A stretch of DNA of 59,941 nt, from assembly GCA_963575745.1 (NCBI GenBank), contig CAUYUJ010007291.1:1-59941 (forward strand). Direction: 5' to 3'. The notes beneath the pieces are model-generated. The model was not told the origin of the DNA. It ran no database searches and worked only from the letters and a program-made list of their open reading frames with translations. Made by a program: the position numbers and the translations under genes. The stretch comes from Prorocentrum cordatum. Taxonomy: Eukaryota; Sar; Dinophyceae; Prorocentrales; Prorocentraceae. Of the stretch, positions 51,217-59,941 are shown one piece after another (the first letter of the stretch is position 1; each line of letters begins with the position of its first letter).

Positions 51217-53900
51217 GCGGCCGCGCGGCCGCGCCTACATGGCTCGGCCGCGCCCGCGCGGGGCCGCGCCCGCGGTGGCGCCTGGTGCCCGCGCCCGGAG
51301 CATGTTCGCTGGCAGTATGTCTTTTGCAGAGAGGGGTGGGGAGATCTGGGCCCCAGAGGGGCCTCGAGCCAAGAGGCCTGCGGGGGGGGGAAGGGGGAGG
51401 TGTTCGAGGCAGGGGTCCAGGGAATCCTGGAAATCCAGAGGCCACGACGGCTTCGATCGGCCTGGGGGGGCGGCTCCGCATGGGTGCTGCTAGCTGGAAG
51501 CTGGGATGGCCGTCATGACCACAGCCAAAAGCAATTCGGCCACGGGCTCAGGTCCAATGGGGTCCCGGTCTTCATCACCGTCATTTTCCGTCAACACCGT
51601 AGATCCTGTGACATCATCGTCGGAAGCATCGCCATCTGCATGTTCAAATTGACCGTCGTCCTCAGCATCATTAGCATCATCGTCGGCAACATCATAATCG
51701 TGCTCATCGTCATCGATGACGCTGTCACCACATCAACAACCGCCTCATGCTTATCGTTTTGGGCACGGCTCCAGCCAAGGTTACGAGCTTATTCTGCCCT
51801 ACCTGGGCATGCCTGAACTCATTCGCGTCACGCGCACAGCGCCTAGCGCAATCCTTGAGCGAATAAAGCACCGCGTCCAAACGACTGTGCGACTTTGAAG
51901 CAGGGCGTGCAAACGCGCTAAATAGTAACAAAATTCCCAGACCTTCAGGGCCACAGGGCCCCATGCAGGGCTTCTTTTAGGGCTCCTGTCCAGCAATCCT
52001 CAATTCCCCCAAACGAAAAATACGAACCGCCTCCCTCATTACGAACACCCGACCAGTGCGTCGAGGACGCTTTCAAGGTGAAGACCTGAGCTGCGAGCGT
52101 GGTGATCGGGGCACAGTCTTCGGGCACGGCGCGTCAGCCGAAGATGAGGTATTGGCAGCTGATATTGCAAGTTTCTGGCGCGTCTGTCCCAAGATGGGCA
52201 CCCTCCACGGGCTCCTGCTGCGCCCTGTCCGACTCGACTCCAAGGCAAAGCAAGTATGGTGCAGAGCGCCCGAACACCCACGACCTCTACATCCATAGAT
52301 AATGCACGTTCCTGAGCATGCCCTGCGATCTGAGAGTTGCAAATCACAAGGAACACAGATCAACAGTGCTCGAAGACAGTGCGCCCCCAAGACCTCTCGC
52401 CAGCTCGGGCCAAGTGACCAGGGCCTGCTTCCCTGATGACAGGTAAGATGTGGTACTGCCTACGCTGCGCGGAGGGTACCTTAAGAGGCCTCGCCGAACC
52501 GCTCGAGGGCGCCATGAAGACGGCACAAGACAGCTCGAAGATGGCACAATGTCCCTGCAAGACGTACCACTACGACTACACAGCACTCTTGCGGTCTGCC
52601 CCGAGACACTCTTCAGTCGGTCGCGAGAGGCTTACAGCGACTCCAAGTTTCCCAAGCGCCTGTCTTTAACAAGCATCGAAGAGGCATCCCAAAGGCTCCT
52701 CGGCAGGCCCCTGAGAGGCCCACTGCCAGCATATATAAATACATAAATGCTTCAGGATTGCCCCGCGACCGCGTACGACAGCTTCCCAGTGGTCCTGGAA
52801 AGCCAAATGACCGCCCCCAAGGCAGCCCAAAACCGCCCAAAGATAGCCCCGAGACTCTTAGATGACTTGCCAACGGTGCCGCCAGAAGGCCTTCGGAGAC
52901 GGCAACATCAGAGATTCAGGAGTGGAGATCGGGGATGGATGAGGAACCAGAGAAGGATGAGGAGAGGAGGTGGGCACCCACTCCTGCTACAGCCCCTCGT
53001 CTCGAGACAGGTCCCCTCTCCGTTCCCTCTGCCCCCTCTCCTCCCCTCCTCGCTTCGCACCTGCCCTCCCCATCCCGTCCCCTCCCCAACTCCCTTCCCC
53101 CCTCTGATCCTTCCCTCTCTCTTCGCTTCCCTTCCCCCCCTTCCTCCACTTCCCATCCGCCCCTCCTCCACGAGCTTCGAGGCTGCCCTGCGGAGCCGTC
53201 CCGAAACGCCTGAAACCTTCGGAAGAGCTGAGGGAACCTCCGGACCCCTCCCAAGGCTTCTGGAGAGAGCCCAGAATCCTCCGAAACCTTCCGAAGAGGA
53301 ATCCCAAAGCGCTGACCTCGGCTTTGGGTTTTGAGACATGGGCCCCAGAGCTCTCGGCCCTGCCCCGGGGCAGACTTTGTCGTCACTGGCCGCTCTTTCA
53401 GGGCCATCGGGCCCGAGCACGCCCCCCCCCACACCAGGGGGCCCACAGGGGCGAACCAGACGCCGCGTGGTGATTTTGTTCCTCGCGGCGCCCGGAATCC
53501 GGATCCTCCTCCTCCCTCTAGAGGTCCCGAACTATACCCTGGCGTGCGTTTTGACCGGGGACATCGGAGAGAGTGCAGCCCCAGCGCCGAGAGCCCCCCG
53601 CGCGGGGACGCGACTGCTGGGAAACCGCCGCCGCAGGGCAGCGAAAAAAACTCCAGGAAGCCGGAGAACAACTCAGAAACCTCCTCGTCGTCTTATCTTT
53701 CCAACCCAAGCCCTCCCAGAGACAGTTGAGCAACACCCAGCCCCTTCGCCCCCTGCCTCCGAAAGTTCAGCGCTGGCTTGTGCACCCCGGATCATCCAGA
53801 TTGCGTTCAACCGCGCTGTGTGAGTGTTGCTGGATTGTTTCCGACACCTATCCCTCCTTTCCCCCCCTCATCCTGCTCCAGAAACAGGGAAGAGGGAGGA
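51217..53900. other. No gene recognised
   Basis: CATC/GTC-rich stretch at about 51590-51725. Scattered short reiterations around AAGANGGCACAA (about 52515-52550) and CGAAACNTTCGGAAGAG (about 53200-53305). C/T-rich stretch at about 53020-53170. Open frames are short or low-complexity. Confidence 0.5.
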
Positions 53901-54129
53901 GAACGAGGAGGATGCGGATCACTGACCGAGCTTCCAAGTCAACGAGCGGGCGCAGATTAGAACCCCAACTCGAGGCCTGCACATGGGACATGATAACGAG
54001 GGCAAGCCCTGTCTATCAGCCCCCCCGCCCTCTACAACGAAGTTCGCATGTCCTACGGCCGGCTTCGAAAACAACTGGTGTTCCCTGGAGGGGAAGGGCA
54101 GAGACGGGGAGAGGGGCAGGGACACAGCA

Positions 54130-54214
54130 GCAGCACCATCATCATCACCACCACAAGCACCACCACCATCAAAATCATCATACTAATCAGCAACAGCATC
54201 ATCATCATCATCAG

Positions 54215-54267
<53 letters not shown>

Positions 54268-54640
54268 GCATCAGTATCATCATCACCATCAACATCATCA
54301 TCATCATCAACAACACCATTGTCATCATGATGGTCGTCGTCACCATCTTCGTGATCATCGTCATCAGCATCAGCAGCAGCATCGTCACCACCATCATCAT
54401 CAGCAGCATCAGCAGCACCATAGTCGTCATCACCACCATCATCAGAGGCAACGTCATCATAGCTTATTATCCTCCGCCTCCTCCCTCCCTCCCTCCCTCC
54501 CTCCCTCCCTACTCTCTTCCCCCTTGTCCTCCTGTACCATCCTCGATCTCCCTGCATCCCCTCTCCCCCCCTCCCTCCCTCATCAATCTCCCCTCTCCCC
54601 TTCTCCCGACGAAACAGAAAGGTGACGATACTGCTACTTC
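54130..54640. repeat. CAT/CAG trinucleotide region followed by (CCCT)n
   Basis: CATCATCAC and CAGCAGCAG phrases from about 54135 to 54465, then CCCT repeats at about 54481-54510 and further C/T-rich sequence. Confidence 0.85.
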
Positions 54641-54717
54641 CCTGACCTCTCCCGGCATGCATCCTGACTATCGGCACTTCTTCCTCCTCCGATACCCCCT
54701 CCTCTTCCCTCCTGATG

Positions 54718-55260
54718 GAAGAAAAACATAGTTGGCATGAACTTGTGGAGATTTCATGGATCGGCGCTGGAACCCCCTCTCTGGAGCACGGAGTGCGGCG
54801 GGGCGGCGCCAGAGGCGCCGCCAGGGGGGCCCAGCGCCGATCCAAGAAATCCGCGCGGAGCTCCGACAGTAGCTCATTCCTCGATCTTCCTGCGTTGATC
54901 CCCCCTCCCCTCCCCTCCCCACACGACGTTGCAACAAAATGCACGTCGCGAGAATCACGACCGCAGTCCCATGGACCCCATCTCTCCGCTGAGTGTTTCG
55001 AACCGGATCGGTCTGTGGTCTCGTGCCCGAAATCGGCCGTGGTGCAAAGGCTGCGGCGCAAGGATCTCAGAGCTTTGCATTCATCTAGGTCTCCTGGATG
55101 GGGTCGGAGCAGATTGGGTCGGAGGATCGCGCCGCATCGCCGATGCATCGGCGATGCGGCTCGATGCGGAGCCTGATCTTCTCCACGCCAACGTCACCGA
55201 TGCATCGCCAATGCGGCGCGATCCTCCGGGCCTCGCCTACTCCGACCCTCATCTGTAGAA
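54718..55260 (-). mobile_element. Composite introner-like element: family 1 plus family 2
   Basis: On the minus strand it begins ATGAGGGTCGGAGTAGGC with a family 1 unit (55254-55098), crosses about 215 bases of unique sequence, and ends with a family 2 unit (about 54880-54735) and TTTTTCTTCCATCAG. The order is the same as in the intron at 36857-37330. Family 2 arms are GGATCGGCGCTGG against its mirrored partner CCCAGCGCCGATCC. Confidence 0.6.
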
Positions 55261-55261
55261 G

Positions 55262-55420
55262 AAGAAAAAACGAAACATGAACTTTGGGAGGTCTGGGCGG
55301 ATTCCTTGGATCTGGGCTAGAACCCCCTCCCTAGCACGCGGACAGCGCCAGGGGCGGCGCCGCCAAGGGGGCCCAGCGCGGATCCAAGAAACCCGTGCGG
55401 AGCGCCAAGAGTGTATGGCT
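55262..55420 (-). mobile_element. Foldback repeat family 2, intact copy
   Basis: Arms CTTGGATCTGGGCTAG and GGGCCCAGCGCGGATCCAAG face each other around a GC-rich centre. On the minus strand it ends TTTTTTCTTCTTCTACAG, a pyrimidine tract plus CAG like a 3' splice site, directly abutting the family 1 unit that ends at 55254. Confidence 0.7.
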
Positions 55421-55584
55421 ATGCTGCTGCCCCCCACTGCGCGCGGAGGAGGGCAGGGGGCGGCCTGGCCTGGAGCCCCCTGCGGAACCCCTCCCCCCGG
55501 GCCGCACCCTCGGGGACGCCTTGCGCGCGGCGGGCGCGGCGGAAGCGCACGCAGGTGGTGAGGATGGGGGGCTGACTTCGCATC

Positions 55585-55800
55585 CTCAGCCTCCCCCCTC
55601 CTCCTCCTCTTCCGCCTCCTCCTCCTCCTCCTCCTCCTCCTCCCTTTCCTCCTCCTCCTTCTCCGCCTCCTCCTCCTCCTCCTCCTCCTCCTCCTCCGCC
55701 TCCGCCTCCGCCTCCTCTTCCTCCTCCTCCTCCCTTTCCTCCTCCTCCTCCGCCTCCTCCTCCTCCTCCTTCGTTCCTCCCCTCCCTCCCTCCCACACGT
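55585..55800. repeat. (TCC)n microsatellite
   Basis: TCC with GCC and TTC interruptions. 55800-56940 beyond it has no recognised gene; a short GAC run lies at about 56232-56268. Confidence 0.85.
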
Positions 55801-56939
55801 CCACATGGGGGGGAGGTGCCAAGGGGGGGGGGGGCTGAAAGAGACGAAGAGGCGGGGAGAATACATGGCCCCCCCTTCCAGGCCCGGGCCGGGCCCGGGG
55901 GGCCGGGCCCGGCCGCGCCAGGGCGTTCCTGCTCCTGCACGGCAAGCATTCTGTTTCACGACCGGCGCCATACACGATGAGCCAGTGCTCCTCCATATGA
56001 TTTCTGGCATGACAGCGGCATGACCTTCCTTACTCCACACTCCGACAAAAACAAGTGCTACACGAGAGTCGGGGCACATCTGGCGGCAGTAGTGAAAAAA
56101 GAGACAACCACACAGCATGGATCAACCGAAATGCTGCTGCTCGAGGCTGCAAGTTCAAACATGGCCTTCCTCTCTCGGCGACGCGACCATACGCAGACAT
56201 TGCGACGCTGACAACGACGAATAATACAACGATGATGACGACGATGACCACGACGACGACGACGACGACGCTGGAGGGCAGTAAAGCGGAAGCGGATGGA
56301 AGGTGTCAAGGGCGGCATTCCCGAAAGCGAGCATATGACGACATATGCATTGAGTGCTTCCAAAAAGTCACACTGCTCAAGCTCATGTGCCATGTTATGA
56401 CAACATATTCCAACTGCATGGTGTCATGAGATGTCAAGTGAGGGATGTGCCTCTGCGGCAGGTGGCCATAGCTTGTAAAGGCTATGGTGCATGCTCAACT
56501 AAGGGGCTGGTCATCTCTCCTGCTCGCAAATGCGGCCCTCCAGATAATATCAACATTCGAGAGAAGTGGGAGGTGGTCTGACCAAGGCCAGCGGGAGTAC
56601 GAGTTGGCGTGATGCAGCAACTGTTCTCCGACTATGCGAAATTGAAGAAGCACACGTGGGAGCAGTCGGGTGGGCAGTGCTACATCGCTACAACTTCTGT
56701 GAAACTGGAGCTGACTCGCAAACCAACAGAGGCAGGCTCTACATCTATGAATGCACTCATGCAGCTTCCAGAATGCGGGCGCGGGCAAAGCGAAGTTCTG
56801 AAAAGCGGTGCGATCGGGGAAGGCACTGTATACAATCACAAAAGGGTTGACGACGTGTGTTGCTCGAGTCCTATAACGGTTTGGAAGCGAGCTCGAATCC
56901 CAGATCCGACCAAAGACGCCAGGATCGCAGAATAGAGGG

Positions 56940-57300
56940 ATAAAGCGAGAACGAGAGAAAAAGAAAGATGTAGAAAAGGACCAAAGAGACAACAAGAGGA
57001 CGGGAGAGGACGAGAGGGAGAGAGAGAGAGAGAGAAAGAGAACAAACAAGAGAGAGAGAGAGGGAGATAGAGAAAGGCATACAGACAGACAAGCACAGAC
57101 AGACAGACCGACAGGCAGACAGACAGACAAGCAGAAATAAACACAGAGCGGGGGAGGAACGATAGATAGGTAGATCTGAAGAGAGAGAGGAGAGAAAGAG
57201 AGGGATAGAGAGAGAGAGAGAGCGAGAATAGAGAGAGAGAGAGAGAGAGACCGCGGGAGGGAGAGGAAGAGGACTGGCTGTGGGAAGTGGAGACGGGAAG
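56940..57300. repeat. (GA)n and CAGA-rich region
   Basis: GAGAGA runs with an inner ACAGACAGACAG stretch (about 57078-57130). 57300-58040 has no recognised gene. Confidence 0.85.
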
Positions 57301-58046
57301 AGGACGGAGGCGGACGTAGACACGAAGACGCGATGGAAAGGAAGAGATGAAGACAGCGATGAAGACGATTGAGAAACATGGGACCGTGCTGATGAGGGAC
57401 ATATGCAAGAGGAGGGGGAGGAGCGTCCGAGGAAGAGGAGACAGGGAGCCTGAAAAAGGATGGTGACGGGCGGTCGACAGTGAGAAAGAGCGTGGGCATC
57501 AGAGGGGAATGGGGGGGAGGGAAGGGTGGATGCGTATGGGTATGGACATGTAAACGTTCCCCTGGACAGCAAGCTGGCTGCTGAGGCCGAAGACGAAACG
57601 AAACAGACGCGCGGCTGCATGGAGAAAGAGCTCTCCTAGAAGGGCGCAGCACATGCACTACGCAGCTCGGACCCTACAGGTCCACGAGCTAGACAATCCG
57701 ACTTATCCATCTGTGCCACCAACGTTTGACACCCTCCATCTTCCTGCATGACATTGAAGATTGTCCCCGCCGCTGGTGGGGCGCATGAGTCCCTTGGTGT
57801 CCTGGCTCTGCCCCCACCCCCTGTGGATACAAAACACACGGTTCCTGTTATATACAGCTGCACATATACACGTATGCAGACCTACACACATGTATGGGAG
57901 GTGAGGGGGTGAGATCGAAGTGGGACGGAGAGCCCCCCTACCGGGAAATCGGTTTCGTTTTCGTGTTCGTGCGTGCCGTGCGTGCGGGCGAGGCGAAGCT
58001 GCGTGGGCGGGCGAGAAGAAAGTCCCCTGTGGCGGAGGCGCGCCTG

Positions 58047-59120
58047 GACCAAATGATTCCCTTCCGGCGTCTGGTGGCGCGCGGTGTCCAGCCTGTGTCC
58101 CGCTGTGGCTGAGTCGCGGCCAGACCAAGTGATTCCCTTCCTGCGTCAGGTGGCGCGCGGTGTCCCGCCGGTGTCCCGCCAGTGTCCCGTCGGTGTCCTG
58201 ATGATGACGGGGATGATGATGTCGATGATGTTGATGGTGATGATGATGATGATGGTGATGGTGGTGATGATGATGGTGCCCCCATGATGATGATGTTGAC
58301 GAGGTTGATGATGATGATGGTGGTGATGATGATGGTCTCCCGGAGATGATGATGTTGATGATGATGTTGCTGGTGATGATGATGGTGTCCCGAAGATGAT
58401 AATGATGATGATGATGATGATGATGAGGTTGATGATGATGATGTTGATGATCCTGATAATGTTGATGATGATGATGATGATATGATGATGGGATGATGAT
58501 GATGATGCTGGTGAAAGATGATGGTGATGGTGTCCCGATGATGATGGTGATGTTAAGGTTGATGGCGATGCTGTTGATGGTGATGATGATGGTGTCCCGA
58601 TAATGATGCTATTGATGATGATGTTAATGATGATGGTGATGACGATGATGGTCTCCCGATGATGATGGTGCTGATGATTATGAGGATGATGATGAGGTGA
58701 TAATGATAATGTTGATGATGGTGGCCCGACGATGGTGATGATGATGATAATGGTGTCCCGATGATGATGATGTTGATGATGATGTTGCTAACGATGATGA
58801 TGGTGTCCCGACGATGTCGATGGTGCTGATGATGAAGATGTTGCTGATGATGATGGTGCCCCGATGATGATGCTGTTGATGATGTGGTCCATGATGATGA
58901 TGAGGTGATGATGATGATGGTGGTGGTGTTCCGATGATGATGACGCTGGTGTTCCGATGGTGATGATGTTGGTGACGATGATGGTCCCCCGATGATGATG
59001 GTGATGATGATGTTGATGATGATGGTGATGAGGTGGTGATGATGATGATGATGGTGTCCCGATGAGGATGATGATGTTGATGACGTTGATGACGATGATG
59101 TTGATGATGATGACATTGAT
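58047..59120. repeat. 75-bp tandem pair leading into a long (GAT)n array
   Basis: GACCAAATGATTCCCTTCC near 58047 and GACCAAGTGATTCCCTTCC near 58122 open two copies of a roughly 75-base unit that ends in GGTGTCCCGC reiterations. From 58199 a GATGATGATG array follows for about 0.9 kb, punctuated by GGTGTCCCGATGATG. Confidence 0.85.
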
Positions 59121-59300
59121 TATGAGATCGATTGTGACACCGATCGTGAGATCGATAGTAGGTCGAATGTGAGATCGATTGTGAGATCGGTAGTGAGATC
59201 GATTGTGAGATCGATGGTGAGATCGATGGTGAGATCGATCGAATGAAATAGATCGAGCGACGGATACGGAGATCGATCGTGAGATCGATAGTGAGACCGA
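59120..59300. repeat. 12-bp GTGAGATCGATN tandem array
   Basis: GTGAGATCGATTGTGAGATC and variants for about 180 bases. Rich in the palindrome GATC/ATCGAT. Confidence 0.85.
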
Positions 59301-59941
59301 TCGAACCTCCCCCCCCGAACCTCCTTATCACCCGAAGGGTGGTCGTATAGGTGTATATCTATACACACAACAAAGCATTGGTGCTTCGCGCCATGCACCT
59401 TGGTCCTTGAGGCTTTGCATTCATTGGTCGTTCGCACCATCCTTAGTGGCCTTGGAAATTCGGCCCCTTCCCTGCGGTGGTTTTCAAAAGTCTTCGAACA
59501 TTGGGGCGGTCCCTGGCCCTTCCCAGGCCTCTGGAAACTCCCGAAAGGCGCCGGGTGGAGGGAGAAGCATAGGAGGGAGGGAATCTCGGAGATCGAGGAA
59601 ACAAAGCGGATGTGGGGGAGGACGAGTGGTGGAGCGGCAGCAAGAGGAGGAGGAGGAGGAGGAGGAGGAGGAGGAGGAGGAGGAAGAGGAGGAGGAGGAG
59701 GAGGAGGAGGAGGGCACCGTCGGGGGACGGCGAAGAATGTTGCATCGGGTTGCAGCGAGTCGCAACGGGGCACGTGAACGCAAATAATTCTCAGGGAATG
59801 CAACCAATCCCGGGTTCGCAACAAATTTCCGGGATTTGTGGTTGCGAGCCCTGGATTCGGGTCAGTTTGGTGGAAAACGCCGTGTGAGCCTTGTTGGAGC
59901 CCTTGTGGGCCGGCTTGGGGCCGTCTCGAGCCGTCTTGGGG
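59301..59941. other. Window end, no gene recognised
   Basis: A GGA run at about 59644-59712 and, at the very end, reiterations around GAGCCNTCTTGGGG. No supported frame. Confidence 0.5.

Noticed and set aside
1-59941. tRNA, rRNA or snRNA genes
   Set aside because: Read by eye, I saw no cloverleaf with conserved arms, rRNA core sequence or Sm-type snRNA; a covariance-model scan would be needed to exclude them.

Overview
The window reads as nuclear DNA of a dinoflagellate. A spliced-leader-like 21-mer (5150-5170, minus strand) matches the dinoflagellate spliced leader at all but one base. The coding pieces are spread over multi-exon and retro-element genes, introns look partly non-canonical, and most of the 60 kb is microsatellite, degenerate minisatellite or mobile DNA. 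I cannot assign a genus. Nearly all real coding sequence lies on the minus strand; most long open frames elsewhere are translations of simple repeats.

Layout. 1-4706 (minus) is the gag side of a retroelement: membrane segments, capsid-like region and CCHC knuckle, then two more open stretches in the same frame separated by stop codons. It is studded with 14-bp hairpin repeats. 4.7-10.2 kb holds no recognised gene, only the spliced-leader relic, tandem arrays and microsatellites. 10.26-14.54 kb (minus) is a decayed non-LTR retrotransposon with reverse-transcriptase motifs and C-terminal zinc fingers. 14.56-18.5 kb holds an interrupted poly-A tract and a strongly cytosine-biased minisatellite. 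18.6-29.7 kb is repeats, including a 14-bp degenerate array, foldback elements and one AT-rich MITE. 29.83-34.79 kb is a tyrosine-recombinase retrotransposon with split direct repeats of PAT/Ngaro type, its repeats almost identical but its interior broken.

36.02-51.22 kb (minus) appears to be one gene for a membrane-anchored multidomain prolyl hydroxylase, ordered prolyl 3-hydroxylase-like, prolyl 4-hydroxylase, prolyl 3-hydroxylase-like. One of its introns (36857 to about 37330) consists of dispersed foldback repeats seen elsewhere in the window, so it looks like an introner. Another intron carries a ~9.9-kb transposon (39184-49061) with 51-bp terminal inverted repeats, inverted subterminal arrays of a 9-bp motif, and a multi-exon gene encoding a DDE-like (DUF7869-type) protein with a long C-terminal region. 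This transposon is the strongest candidate for an undescribed system. It lies within an AGG microsatellite.

51.2-59.9 kb holds no convincing gene: purine/pyrimidine microsatellites, a cluster of the introner-like repeats (54.72-55.42 kb), a long GAT array and a 12-bp GATC-rich array. There is one 100-base assembly gap (44842-44941).
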